A DNA stretch of 64,000 bases from assembly GCA_947503005.1 (NCBI GenBank), contig CANNCA010000004.1:62001-126000 (forward strand), given 5' to 3'. A program made the translations under genes and the position numbers. Below the pieces are notes generated by a model. It saw only the letters and a program-made list of their open reading frames with translations, searched no databases and was not told the DNA's origin. Below are positions 36,822-46,433 of the stretch, in pieces. Origin of the DNA: an uncultured Flavobacteriaceae bacterium (GTDB lineage: Bacteria; Bacteroidota; Bacteroidia; Flavobacteriales; Flavobacteriaceae). The stretch's first letter is position 1, and each line of letters starts with the position of its first letter.

Positions 36822-37364
36822 ATGTCAAGAATAGGTAATAATCCGATAGCGATTCCTGAAGGAGTAACCATAGATATTAATGATAATGTGGTTACCGTAA
36901 AAGGAAAATTGGGTGAGTTGACGCAAGAATATTCCGGAGTTTCCATAAAATTGGAAGACGGACAGGCTTGGGTGACCCGACCATCAGATTCGAAGGAACA
37001 CAAATCAAAGCATGGTTTGTACAGATCTTTGATGCTGAATATGATAGAAGGAGTTTCCAAAGGTTGGACAAAGGAATTAGAATTGGTAGGTGTAGGATAC
37101 AGAGCAAGCAACCAAGGGCAAAAGTTGGATTTGGCGCTCGGTTTTTCTCATAACATCGTGATCGATTTGGCTCCCGAGGTTAAAGTAGAAACCACATCTG
37201 AAAAAGGAAAGAATCCTATTATCAAATTAACCTCTTTTGATAAGCAGTTGGTTGGGCAAATTGCTGCTAAAATTAGAGGTTTTCGTAAGCCTGAGCCCTA
37301 CAAAGGAAAAGGAATCAGGTTCGTTGGAGAGCAATTGAGAAGAAAGGCCGGTAAATCAGCTTAA
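36822..37364 (+). CDS. rplF: 50S ribosomal protein L6
   Basis: A 180-residue L6, two related alpha/beta domains near the sarcin-ricin loop. MSRIGNNPIAIPEGVTIDIN, LYRSLMLNMIEGVSKGWTKELEL and the C-terminal KIRGFRKPEPYKGKGIRFVGE are signature segments. It follows rpsH after 20 bases and precedes rplR by 12. Confidence 0.97.
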   Translation: MSRIGNNPIAIPEGVTIDINDNVVTVKGKLGELTQEYSGVSIKLEDGQAWVTRPSDSKEHKSKHGLYRSLMLNMIEGVSKGWTKELELVGVGYRASNQGQKLDLALGFSHNIVIDLAPEVKVETTSEKGKNPIIKLTSFDKQLVGQIAAKIRGFRKPEPYKGKGIRFVGEQLRRKAGKSA

Positions 37365-37376
37365 TATATTAGTAAG

Positions 37377-37733
37377 ATGAAACTATCAAAGACAGAGAGA
37401 AAATATAGAATCCGAAGAAGGATACGCAAAGTATCTAACGGAACTGCTGAACGACCAAGATTGTCGGTTTTCAGAAGTAACAAGGAGATTTACGCCCAAG
37501 TAATCGATGACAATTCGGGTACCACTTTAGTGGCCGTTTCCTCAAGGGACAAAGATTTTGAAAAGGTAAAGGGAAATAAAACTGAAATCTCAACTTTGGT
37601 TGGAAAGGCAATAGCGGAGAAATCCCAGAAAGCCGGTATCGATAAGGTTGCTTTTGACCGCGGTGGCAATCTCTACCACGGAAGAGTAAAAGCTTTGGCT
37701 GAAGGGGCAAGAGAAGCAGGATTAACATTCTAA
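37377..37733 (+). CDS. rplR: 50S ribosomal protein L18
   Basis: A 118-residue L18 that binds 5S rRNA with L5. Basic start [20 protein letters not shown], then [20 protein letters not shown] and the C-terminal [28 protein letters not shown]. Length and order are normal. Confidence 0.96.
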   Translation: MKLSKTERKYRIRRRIRKVSNGTAERPRLSVFRSNKEIYAQVIDDNSGTTLVAVSSRDKDFEKVKGNKTEISTLVGKAIAEKSQKAGIDKVAFDRGGNLYHGRVKALAEGAREAGLTF

Positions 37734-37742
37734 TTAAAGAAC

Positions 37743-38267
37743 ATGTACCAAAAATATAAAAACGTAGAAACTGTAAAACCAGGCGGTTTAGATCTTAAGG
37801 ATAGATTGGTTGGTGTTCAAAGGGTAACCAAAGTGACTAAAGGTGGTCGCGCTTTCGGTTTCTCTGCAATTGTAGTTGTAGGAGACGAGAACGGTGTTGT
37901 CGGTCATGGTCTTGGTAAATCAAAAGAAGTTGCTACGGCAATCGCCAAAGCAATTGAGGATGCCAAGAAGAATTTGGTTCGAATTCCTTTGAATAAGGCT
38001 ACGCTACCACACGAACAAAAAGGAAAGTTCGGAGGGGCACGGGTATATATTCAACCTGCATCCCACGGTACAGGGGTAATTGCCGGTGGAGCTGTGCGTG
38101 CTGTATTGGAAGCTGTTGGGGTTCACGATGTTTTATCAAAATCTCAAGGATCTTCTAACCCTCATAACGTGGTAAAGGCGACTTTTGATGCACTTTTACA
38201 ACTAAGAGGCGCAAGTACCGTTGCAAAACAAAGAGGAGTTTCTCTAGAAAAGGTTTTCAAAGGATAA
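37743..38267 (+). CDS. rpsE: 30S ribosomal protein S5
   Basis: A 174-residue S5, at the mRNA entry channel and important for accuracy. The dsRBD-like first domain has [20 protein letters not shown] and [20 protein letters not shown]; the second has [22 protein letters not shown] and [19 protein letters not shown]. The paired Gly of the GGR loop, where spectinomycin resistance changes map, is intact. rpmD starts 12 bases after its stop. Confidence 0.97.
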   Translation: MYQKYKNVETVKPGGLDLKDRLVGVQRVTKVTKGGRAFGFSAIVVVGDENGVVGHGLGKSKEVATAIAKAIEDAKKNLVRIPLNKATLPHEQKGKFGGARVYIQPASHGTGVIAGGAVRAVLEAVGVHDVLSKSQGSSNPHNVVKATFDALLQLRGASTVAKQRGVSLEKVFKG

Positions 38268-38279
38268 CAATAGGATAGT

Positions 38280-38456
38280 ATGGCAAAGATCAAAGTAAAA
38301 ATGGTGAAGAGTGGTATTAAAAAACCGCAAAACCAGAAAAGAACCTTAGAAGCACTTGGATTGAAACGAATCGGTCAAGTTGTTGAGCATGAGGACACAC
38401 CTAATATTTTAGGTATGATAAATAAAGTTAAACATTTGGTTTCAACCGAAGCATAA
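38280..38456 (+). CDS. rpmD: 50S ribosomal protein L30 (58 aa)
   Basis: A short gene of 58 codons starting ATG at 38280 and ending TAA at 38454-38456. MAKIKVKMVKSGIKKPQNQK, RTLEALGLKRIGQVVEHED and NILGMINKVKHLVS match the small beta-alpha-beta-alpha L30 fold and its normal length of about 60. It is in the conserved place between rpsE and rplO. Confidence 0.95.
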   Translation: MAKIKVKMVKSGIKKPQNQKRTLEALGLKRIGQVVEHEDTPNILGMINKVKHLVSTEA

Positions 38457-38467
38457 CAATAGAGGCA

Positions 38468-38920
38468 ATGAATCTAAGTAATTTAAAACCAGCAGAAGGT
38501 GCCGTCAATAGAGACGGTAAAAGACTCGGTCGTGGACAAGGTTCAGGAAAAGGAGGTACTGCTGCAAGAGGTCATAAAGGTGCGAAATCAAGATCAGGTT
38601 ATTCTAAGAAGATTGGTTTTGAAGGTGGTCAAATGCCCTTGCAAAGACGTGTCCCTAAATTCGGTTTTACGAATATCAACCGTAAAGAATATCAAGGCAT
38701 AAACTTGTCAAAATTACAAGAATTAGTGGATAAGAAATTGGTTAAGGATACCATTACTTTTGAAACACTTATTGAAAACCGTTTGGTGCGTAAGCATGAG
38801 TTGGTGAAGATATTGGGTGGAGGAGAATTAAAAGCTAAGCTGAAAGTTACAGCCCATAAATTTACTGCAACCGCAAAAGCGGCCATTGAAGCTGCTGGTG
38901 GTGAGGCAACGAATTTATAA
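38468..38920 (+). CDS. rplO: 50S ribosomal protein L15
   Basis: A 150-residue L15. The extended, Gly/Arg-rich N-terminus (GKRLGRGQGSGKGGTAARGH, KSRSGYSKKIGFEGGQMPLQ) threads into 23S rRNA, and the C-terminal globular part includes VKILGGGELKAKLKVTAHKF and a final helix. It precedes secY by 13 bases as in most bacteria. Confidence 0.97.
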   Translation: MNLSNLKPAEGAVNRDGKRLGRGQGSGKGGTAARGHKGAKSRSGYSKKIGFEGGQMPLQRRVPKFGFTNINRKEYQGINLSKLQELVDKKLVKDTITFETLIENRLVRKHELVKILGGGELKAKLKVTAHKFTATAKAAIEAAGGEATNL

Positions 38921-38933
38921 GGATTAATATACT

Positions 38934-40274
38934 ATGAAGAAATTTTTCGAGACATTATCCAATATTTGGAAAATAGAAGAGCTAAGAAATCGTATCATGA
39001 TTACCTTGGGTCTTCTTTTGGTATACCGATTTGGTTGTCAAATTGTTCTTCCAGGTATTGATACATCACAATTAGGAGCACTGACCGAAGGTACCGAGCA
39101 AGGTATATTCAGTTTATTAAATGCTTTTACTGGTGGTGCTTTTGCCAATGCCTCGATATTTGCATTAGGTATCATGCCATACATTTCTGCATCGATTGTG
39201 GTGCAGTTAATGAGTATCGCCATCCCTTATTTACAGAAGTTGGATAAAGAGGGTGAAAGTGGTAGAAAAACCAAAAACCAAATCACTCGGTGGTTGACCA
39301 TTGGGATTTGTATCGTACAGGCTCCGGCTTATTTGTATGGACTGGAAGCTTTCGGGGTGCGGGATACTGCTTTCTTATTAGGAAAAGGACTTGACTTCAT
39401 GGTGCCAGCAGTAATTATCTTGGTTACAGGTTGTGTATTCGCCATGTGGTTAGGAGAGAAGATAACCGATAAGGGTATCGGTAATGGTATTTCGCTTTTG
39501 ATTATGATTGGTATTATTGCCACGATGCCACAATCATTTGCTCAGGAAGCCGTATCAAGATGGACTGGTGTGGGCGGACCGATGTTGGTTCTAGTAGAAA
39601 TTATCATTTGGTTTTTGATAATTTTGGCTTGCGTATTGTTGGTAATGGCAACACGCCAGATACCTGTACAATATGCACGAAGAACAGCTTCGGGTGGGTA
39701 TGAAAAAAACGTAATGGGATCTAGACAGTACATTCCATTGAAATTGAACGCTTCAGGTGTTATGCCTATTATCTTTGCGCAGGCTATTATGTTTGTGCCA
39801 GGTCTAATTGGTAGTGCTTTTGATGACACGGCTGTTGGGCAATGGATTCAAGTCGCTTTCGCCGATATTTTCGGTTGGGCTTATAACATCTTGTTCGCTT
39901 TGCTGATTATCATCTTTACATTTTTTTACACGGCTATTACGGTACCCACAAATAAAATGGCTGATGATTTAAAACGTAGTGGCGGGTTTATTCCTGGTAT
40001 ACGCCCCGGAAAAGAAACCGGTGATTTTCTAGATAAGATTATGTCATTAATTACTTTGCCTGGTTCGATATTTTTAGCACTTTTGGCGGTCTTTCCTGCC
40101 TTCGTGGTAAAGTTGATGGGTGTTCAGTCTGGTTGGGCTTTGTTCTATGGAGGTACATCACTGCTGATTATGGTAGGGGTAGCTATAGACACCGTTCAAC
40201 AGGTTAATTCTTACTTGTTGAATAGGCATTATGATGGATTGATGAAAACAGGTAAAAATAGAAAAGTAGCATAA
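38934..40274 (+). CDS. secY: Preprotein translocase subunit SecY
   Basis: A 446-residue, ten-helix channel subunit of the Sec translocon. It begins [19 protein letters not shown]; the plug region and TM2 follow with [20 protein letters not shown] and [13 protein letters not shown]. Cytoplasmic loops C4 ([20 protein letters not shown]) and C5 ([20 protein letters not shown]), which bind SecA and ribosome, are clear. No adk or map gene follows it, unlike many bacteria; infA starts after 1 base. Confidence 0.97.
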   Translation: MKKFFETLSNIWKIEELRNRIMITLGLLLVYRFGCQIVLPGIDTSQLGALTEGTEQGIFSLLNAFTGGAFANASIFALGIMPYISASIVVQLMSIAIPYLQKLDKEGESGRKTKNQITRWLTIGICIVQAPAYLYGLEAFGVRDTAFLLGKGLDFMVPAVIILVTGCVFAMWLGEKITDKGIGNGISLLIMIGIIATMPQSFAQEAVSRWTGVGGPMLVLVEIIIWFLIILACVLLVMATRQIPVQYARRTASGGYEKNVMGSRQYIPLKLNASGVMPIIFAQAIMFVPGLIGSAFDDTAVGQWIQVAFADIFGWAYNILFALLIIIFTFFYTAITVPTNKMADDLKRSGGFIPGIRPGKETGDFLDKIMSLITLPGSIFLALLAVFPAFVVKLMGVQSGWALFYGGTSLLIMVGVAIDTVQQVNSYLLNRHYDGLMKTGKNRKVA

Positions 40275-40275
40275 T

Positions 40276-40491
40276 ATGGCTAAACAAGCAGCAATAGAGC
40301 AAGACGGATCAATTATCGAAGCATTATCAAATGCAATGTTTCGGGTAGAGTTAGAAAACGGTCATGTGGTGACAGCACATATTTCTGGTAAGATGCGCAT
40401 GCACTATATAAAATTGCTTCCAGGCGATAAGGTGAAATTGGAGATGAGTCCTTATGACTTGACCAAAGCGAGAATTACTTATAGATATTAA
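40276..40491 (+). CDS. infA: Translation initiation factor IF-1
   Basis: A 71-residue OB-fold factor that blocks the 30S A site during initiation. [30 protein letters not shown] and [20 protein letters not shown] are the standard strands, ending in [12 protein letters not shown]. It lies directly between secY and rpmJ. Confidence 0.97.
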   Translation: MAKQAAIEQDGSIIEALSNAMFRVELENGHVVTAHISGKMRMHYIKLLPGDKVKLEMSPYDLTKARITYRY

Positions 40492-40503
40492 GATAGCAAT
40501 AAG

Positions 40504-40620
40504 ATGAAAGTTAGAGCATCAGTAAAAAAGAGAAGTGCGGAGTGCAAGATTGTGCGCAGAAAAGGCAGATTGTACGTAATCAACAAAAAGAATCCTAGAT
40601 TCAAACAAAGACAAGGATAA
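40504..40620 (+). CDS. rpmJ: 50S ribosomal protein L36, zinc-free form (38 aa)
   Basis: A 38-codon gene from ATG 40504 to TAA 40618-40620. [20 protein letters not shown] and [18 protein letters not shown] align with L36 end to end. Only one Cys remains of the CxxC...C...H zinc site (Cys14), so this is the C-minus form that does not need zinc. It is placed between infA and rpsM, 2 bases before the latter. Confidence 0.96.
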   Translation: MKVRASVKKRSAECKIVRRKGRLYVINKKNPRFKQRQG

Positions 40621-40622
40621 TT

Positions 40623-40997
40623 ATGGCAAGAATCGCAGGTATAGATATACCAAAACAAAAGAGGGGTGTAATCGCACTTACCTATATTTTCGGAATTGGC
40701 GCAAGTAGGGCGAAAGAAATTTTAGCTACCGCCAAAGTAAGTGAGGATACAAAAGTTTCTGACTGGAATGATGATGAAATCGGTCGCATTCGAGAGGCAG
40801 CAGCTACTTATACCATTGAAGGTGAACTGCGTTCAGAGACCCAATTGAACATCAAGCGTTTGATGGACATTGGATGTTATAGAGGTATTCGCCATAGATC
40901 TGGTCTTCCTTTAAGAGGGCAGCGTACAAAGAACAACTCTAGAACCAGAAAAGGAAAAAGAAAAACGGTTGCTAACAAGAAAAAAGCAACTAAATAA
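40623..40997 (+). CDS. rpsM: 30S ribosomal protein S13
   Basis: A 124-residue S13, a head protein that contacts L5 in intersubunit bridges and the P-site t[37 protein letters not shown], and the C-terminal [31 protein letters not shown] are signatures. It opens the alpha-operon part of the cluster. Confidence 0.97.
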   Translation: MARIAGIDIPKQKRGVIALTYIFGIGASRAKEILATAKVSEDTKVSDWNDDEIGRIREAAATYTIEGELRSETQLNIKRLMDIGCYRGIRHRSGLPLRGQRTKNNSRTRKGKRKTVANKKKATK

Positions 40998-41010
40998 TAA
41001 GTAGGGTATT

Positions 41011-41403
41011 ATGGCAAAGGCAAGTACTAAAACAGCTAAAAAACGTAAAGTTATTATTGAGTCGGTGGGTGAAGCTCACGTTACCGCGTCTTTCAATAAC
41101 ATTATTATATCGTTGACCAACAAGAAGGGGGATGTTATCTCATGGTCTTCAGCTGGAAAAATGGGTTTTCGAGGTTCCAAAAAGAATACTCCCTATGCTG
41201 CTCAGGTAGCTGCAGAAGATTGTTGTAAAGTGGCGCATGATGCAGGTTTGAGAAAGGTCAAGGTTTACGTAAAAGGACCTGGTAACGGAAGGGAATCTGC
41301 GATTCGTGCAATACATAATTCAGGTATCGAAGTTACGGAAATCATTGATGTTACTCCAATGCCTCACAACGGTTGTAGACCTCCAAAAAGAAGACGAGTT
41401 TAA
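41011..41403 (+). CDS. rpsK: 30S ribosomal protein S11
   Basis: A 130-residue S11 of the platform near the E site and the Shine-Dalgarno helix. The core includes [39 protein letters not shown] and [17 protein letters not shown], ending [18 protein letters not shown]. An 88-base structured spacer separates it from rpsD. Confidence 0.97.
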   Translation: MAKASTKTAKKRKVIIESVGEAHVTASFNNIIISLTNKKGDVISWSSAGKMGFRGSKKNTPYAAQVAAEDCCKVAHDAGLRKVKVYVKGPGNGRESAIRAIHNSGIEVTEIIDVTPMPHNGCRPPKRRRV

Positions 41404-41428
41404 TTTCACTTTAATATATTTCACAGAA

Positions 41429-41475
41429 GCGTACTAACGGTTATCGAAGGAGAAAGCCTTAATTCATAACCACGC
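41429..41475 (+). promoter_or_regulatory. Candidate S4 leader structure upstream of rpsD
   Basis: Outer stem GCGT (41429-41432) with ACGC (41472-41475), a one-sided ACTAAC bulge (41433-41438), then GGTTAT (41439-41444) with ATAACC (41466-41471) and an inner AAGG/CCTT stem closing AGAAAG. It lies 17 bases before the rpsD ATG. S4 autoregulation through mRNA leaders is known in other bacteria; binding here is inferred from position and fold. Confidence 0.45.
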
Positions 41476-41491
41476 CTCAAATACAAAGAAA

Positions 41492-42097
41492 ATGGCAAGA
41501 TACACAGGACCTAAAAGTAAAATCGCCCGTAAGTTCGGAGAGGCGATTTTCGGAGACGACAAGTCTTTTGAAAAGAAAAATTATCCTCCAGGACAACACG
41601 GTAACGCAAGACGCCGTGGAAAAAAATCTGAATATTCTGTTCAGTTAATGGAAAAGCAAAAAGCTAAGTATACCTACGGTATTTTAGAAAAGCAGTTCCG
41701 TAATTTATTCCAAACAGCGAAAAGAAAAGAAGGTGTAGCTGGTGAAATCCTTTTGCAACTTTGTGAGTCACGTTTAGATAACGTGGTTTACAGAATGGGT
41801 ATTTCTCGTACCAGAAGTGGTGCAAGACAATTGGTATCCCACAGACACATTACCGTAAACGGTGAGTTGGTGAACATTCCTTCGTATTCATTAAAAGCTG
41901 GAGACGTAGTTGGCGTTCGCGAAAAGTCGAAATCTTTGCAGGCCATTCAAGACGCTCTATCTGCAAACAGTAGTGTTTATGAATGGATTACATGGAATTC
42001 TGATAAATTGGAAGGTACTTATGTTGCCATCCCTGAAAGAACTCAGATTCCTGAGAATATTAAAGAACAATTAATAGTCGAGTTATACTCTAAATAA
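41492..42097 (+). CDS. rpsD: 30S ribosomal protein S4
   Basis: A 201-residue S4, primary binder of the 16S 5' domain and a fidelity protein. [59 protein letters not shown] and the S4 domain [20 protein letters not shown] are typical. The zinc-finger Cys residues at the N-terminus of some S4 proteins are absent. A structured spacer upstream may mediate autogenous control. Confidence 0.97.
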   Translation: MARYTGPKSKIARKFGEAIFGDDKSFEKKNYPPGQHGNARRRGKKSEYSVQLMEKQKAKYTYGILEKQFRNLFQTAKRKEGVAGEILLQLCESRLDNVVYRMGISRTRSGARQLVSHRHITVNGELVNIPSYSLKAGDVVGVREKSKSLQAIQDALSANSSVYEWITWNSDKLEGTYVAIPERTQIPENIKEQLIVELYSK

Positions 42098-42114
42098 ACA
42101 ACACCAATCCAATT

Positions 42115-43107
42115 ATGGCATTATTTAATTTTCAGAAACCCGATAAAGTAATAATGATCGATTCCTCAGATTTCGAAGGGAAGTTTGAATTCCGCCCTTT
42201 GGAACCTGGTTATGGATTAACTGTTGGGAACGCATTGCGTCGAGTATTGCTTTCTTCTTTGGAAGGACATGCAATCACCTCGATACGAATTGATAAAGTA
42301 GAACACGAATTCTCTGTAATTCCCGGTGTTGTTGAAGATGTTACCGAAATTATATTGAACCTGAAGCAGGTTCGATTTAAGAAACAAATCGAGGATTCTG
42401 AGGCAGAAACCGTATCTATCTCACTAAGTGGTAAAGATCAGTTGACTGCAGGTGATTTTCAGAAATTCATTTCGGGATATCAAGTATTGAATCCTGATTT
42501 GGTTATTTGTAATATGGAATCGAAAGTCAGCATCAATATGGAGTTGGTAATCGATAAGGGTAGAGGTTATGTTCCTGCGGAAGAGAACAAAAAGTCAGGT
42601 GTACCAATGGGTACAATTGCTATCGATTCTATTTTTACACCTATCAAGAATGTAAAATATAGCATTGAGAACTTCCGTGTTGAACAAAAGACCGATTACG
42701 AAAAATTGGTTTTCGAAATCGTGACCGATGGTTCAATTCATCCAAAGGATGCATTGACCGAAGGTGCAAAAGTTTTGATTCACCACTTCATGTTATTCTC
42801 TGATGAGCGAATCACCCTAGAGGCTGATGAAATTGCTCAAACGGAAACTTATGATGAAGAGTCACTTCACATGCGTCAGTTGTTGAAGACAAAATTGGTC
42901 GACATGGATCTTTCCGTTCGTGCCTTGAATTGTTTGAAAGCTGCTGAAGTAGATACTTTAGGTGATTTAGTGTCTTTCAATAAGAACGATTTGATGAAGT
43001 TCAGAAACTTTGGTAAAAAGTCGTTGACCGAATTGGAAGAATTGGTCATCAACAAAGGGTTGAGCTTTGGTATGGACCTTTCAAAATATAAATTAGACAA
43101 AGATTAA
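42115..43107 (+). CDS. rpoA: DNA-directed RNA polymerase subunit alpha
   Basis: A 330-residue alpha subunit. The N-terminal domain (about 1-230) has [20 protein letters not shown] and [14 protein letters not shown] for dimerisation and beta/beta' binding; after a linker, the C-terminal domain (about 250-325) has [19 protein letters not shown] and [18 protein letters not shown], the helix-hairpin-helix that binds UP elements and activators. It lies between rpsD and rplQ, with a small TCCGC/GCGGA hairpin in the 60-base spacer that follows. Confidence 0.97.
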   Translation: MALFNFQKPDKVIMIDSSDFEGKFEFRPLEPGYGLTVGNALRRVLLSSLEGHAITSIRIDKVEHEFSVIPGVVEDVTEIILNLKQVRFKKQIEDSEAETVSISLSGKDQLTAGDFQKFISGYQVLNPDLVICNMESKVSINMELVIDKGRGYVPAEENKKSGVPMGTIAIDSIFTPIKNVKYSIENFRVEQKTDYEKLVFEIVTDGSIHPKDALTEGAKVLIHHFMLFSDERITLEADEIAQTETYDEESLHMRQLLKTKLVDMDLSVRALNCLKAAEVDTLGDLVSFNKNDLMKFRNFGKKSLTELEELVINKGLSFGMDLSKYKLDKD

Positions 43108-43167
43108 TTAATCATATTTTGCTCTCCGCCAACAGCGGATTTGGTAGCAAGATGATAAAATAGAAAA

Positions 43168-43698
43168 ATGAGACACGGTAAAAAAGGTAATCACTTAGGA
43201 AGGAAAACAGCACATAGAAAGGCGATGTTGGCCAATATGGCTTGTTCCCTAATTGAGCACAAAAGAATAAATACAACCGTTGCAAAGGCAAAGGCGTTAA
43301 AGCAGTTCGTTGAACCCTTGATTACAAAGGCAAAAGCTGAAAATAATATTACTGCTGAAAAAGGAACGCACAATCGCAGAATCGCATTCAAAAACTTGCG
43401 TGACAAAGAAGCGATAACTGAATTATTCAGTGTTGTTTCTGAGAAGGTAGGTGATCGTCCCGGAGGATATACGAGAATTATCAAATTGGGTAACCGACTT
43501 GGAGATAATGCCGATATGGCGATGATAGAGTTGGTTGATTTTAACGAACTTTATAATGCCGATAAGCCTAAGAAGAAAACTACAAGAAGAAGTAGAAGAG
43601 GGTCGGGTTCAAAAGCCAGTGTGCCTCCTGTAGCTGTGGCAGAATCAAAAACGGAGTCGAAAGACGTAGAAGTAAAAGCAGATGATTCAGAAGAATAG
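43168..43698 (+). CDS. rplQ: 50S ribosomal protein L17 with long C-terminal tail
   Basis: A 176-residue L17. The conserved core (about 1-125) has [40 protein letters not shown] and [19 protein letters not shown]. The remaining 50 residues are a low-complexity tail, first basic ([18 protein letters not shown]) then acidic ([13 protein letters not shown]), longer than the E. coli protein but usual in this class. It is the last gene of the ribosomal cluster and is followed by a strong terminator. Confidence 0.96.
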   Translation: MRHGKKGNHLGRKTAHRKAMLANMACSLIEHKRINTTVAKAKALKQFVEPLITKAKAENNITAEKGTHNRRIAFKNLRDKEAITELFSVVSEKVGDRPGGYTRIIKLGNRLGDNADMAMIELVDFNELYNADKPKKKTTRRSRRGSGSKASVPPVAVAESKTESKDVEVKADDSEE

Positions 43699-43725
43699 AA
43701 TTGTTAGTATATTTTAATAATACGG

Positions 43726-43759
43726 AAAGGATAAACTTTATTGTTTATCCTTTTTTTTT
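43726..43759 (+). terminator. Terminator of the ribosomal cluster
   Basis: AAAGGATAAAC (43726-43736) and GTTTATCCTTT (43743-43753) form a perfect 11-base stem with a 6-base loop, followed by a run of T. Confidence 0.88.
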
Positions 43760-43789
43760 GTTTTTTTGTCAAACCTAAAAAAGTAACAA

Positions 43790-44911
43790 ATGAAGTATCA
43801 GTTCAGAAAGAGTGCATTTGTATTATTGGCCGATGGTACAATCTTCCACGGTAAAGCGGTAGGTGATAAAGAAGGCACTGCCTTTGGTGAGGTCTGTTTC
43901 AATACAGGTATGACCGGGTATCAGGAGATTTTTACAGACCCTTCTTATTTTGGACAGTTGATGGTGACCACCAACGCCCATATAGGTAACTATGGGACAA
44001 ACGTTGATGAAGTCGAATCCGATTCGGTCAAAATAGCAGGATTAATTTGCAAGAATTTTAGTTATGAATATTCAAGAGATGCTGCCGACGCCAGCCTTCA
44101 AGAATTTTTGGATAAAAACAATCTCTTCGCGATTTCAGATGTCGATACTAGGGCTCTGGTAAGCTACATTCGTGATAATGGAGCTATGAATGCCGTTATC
44201 TCAAATGATGTTGATAATTTGAACAAATTGAAAAAACAACTCGCGGATTTTCCTAGCATGAAAGGGCTAGAACTTTCTTCTAAAGTTTCTACGAAACAAC
44301 CCTACTTCTATGGAGATGAAAACGCTACCTACAAAATCGCAGCTCTTGATATTGGTATCAAGAAGAATATATTAAGAAACCTTGCCAAACGGGATGCTTA
44401 CATTAAGGTATTTCCGTATGATACTACGTTTGAAGAGATGAAAGCATGGAGTCCTGATGCATACTTTATTTCTAACGGACCCGGTGATCCCGAACCGTTG
44501 AAACAGGCAATTCAAACTGCAAAAGATATAATTGCAAGTGATGCACCACTTTTCGGTATTTGCCTTGGCCATCAAGTTATCGCTTTGGCCAATGGTGTAT
44601 CAACATATAAAATGCACAATGGGCATCGTGGTATTAATCACCCAATAAAAAACCTTCTTACCGGCAAAGGTGAAATCACATCACAAAACCATGGTTTCGC
44701 GATTAATCGGGAAGAAACCGAGGCAAATCAAGATTTGGAGATTACGCATGTGCATTTGAATGATCAGACCGTTGCGGGAATCCGTATGAAGAACAAAAAT
44801 GTATTTTCCGTACAGTATCACCCTGAGGCGAGTCCTGGACCACATGATGCTGAATATCTTTTCGATCAATTTTTTGAAATGATAAAACAAGTTTCAGCGC
44901 AAACGGTATAG
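43790..44911 (+). CDS. carA: Carbamoyl-phosphate synthase small (glutaminase) subunit
   Basis: A 373-residue subunit that releases ammonia from glutamine for CarB in pyrimidine and arginine synthesis. The N-terminal domain has GTAFGEVCFNTGMTGYQEI and TDPSYFGQLMVTT; the class I amidotransferase domain has the nucleophile Cys in FGICLGHQVIALA, with VQYHPEASPGPHDAEY giving His and Glu of the triad. carB is not in the window. It lies between the ribosomal cluster terminator and eno, with its own terminator. Confidence 0.96.
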   Translation: MKYQFRKSAFVLLADGTIFHGKAVGDKEGTAFGEVCFNTGMTGYQEIFTDPSYFGQLMVTTNAHIGNYGTNVDEVESDSVKIAGLICKNFSYEYSRDAADASLQEFLDKNNLFAISDVDTRALVSYIRDNGAMNAVISNDVDNLNKLKKQLADFPSMKGLELSSKVSTKQPYFYGDENATYKIAALDIGIKKNILRNLAKRDAYIKVFPYDTTFEEMKAWSPDAYFISNGPGDPEPLKQAIQTAKDIIASDAPLFGICLGHQVIALANGVSTYKMHNGHRGINHPIKNLLTGKGEITSQNHGFAINREETEANQDLEITHVHLNDQTVAGIRMKNKNVFSVQYHPEASPGPHDAEYLFDQFFEMIKQVSAQTV

Positions 44912-44947
44912 CTTAGTTATTGTTATATCATAAGTAATATGTACTGC

Positions 44948-44975
44948 AAAACAGCACCTTTAAAGGTGCTGTTTT
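44948..44975 (+). terminator. Terminator after carA
   Basis: AAAACAGCACCTTT/AAAGGTGCTGTTTT is a perfect 28-base palindrome, 36 bases after the carA stop. A TATATTTA box (possible eno -7 element) begins immediately after it. Confidence 0.8.
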
Positions 44976-45015
44976 GTATATTTACACTCTTAAAAAACAA
45001 CACTAAATAAAATAG

Positions 45016-46311
<1,296 letters not shown>

Positions 46312-46330
46312 CAATAGTTTTTTAATGGAT

Positions 46331-46365
46331 AAAAGCCTTTCTTTCATGGGAAAGGCTTTTTTTTT
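46331..46365 (+). terminator. Terminator after eno
   Basis: AAAAGCCTTTC (46331-46341) pairs with GAAAGGCTTTT (46350-46360), 8-base loop, then more T to 46365. The T run overlaps the -33 box of the next promoter. Confidence 0.85.
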
Positions 46366-46394
46366 GCACCGATGCCAAAGTTTGATTACCTTTT
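46363..46394 (+). promoter_or_regulatory. Promoter for the GT5 synthase gene
   Basis: TTTG (46363-46366), 20 bases, TACCTTTT (46387-46394; one mismatch to TAnnTTTG). The -33 box is formed by the end of the eno terminator T run. The ATG at 46434 follows after about 33 bases of leader. Confidence 0.5.
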
Positions 46395-46433
46395 TAATCT
46401 TACAAAAATCTAAACTAAATTAACCCCGATTAA

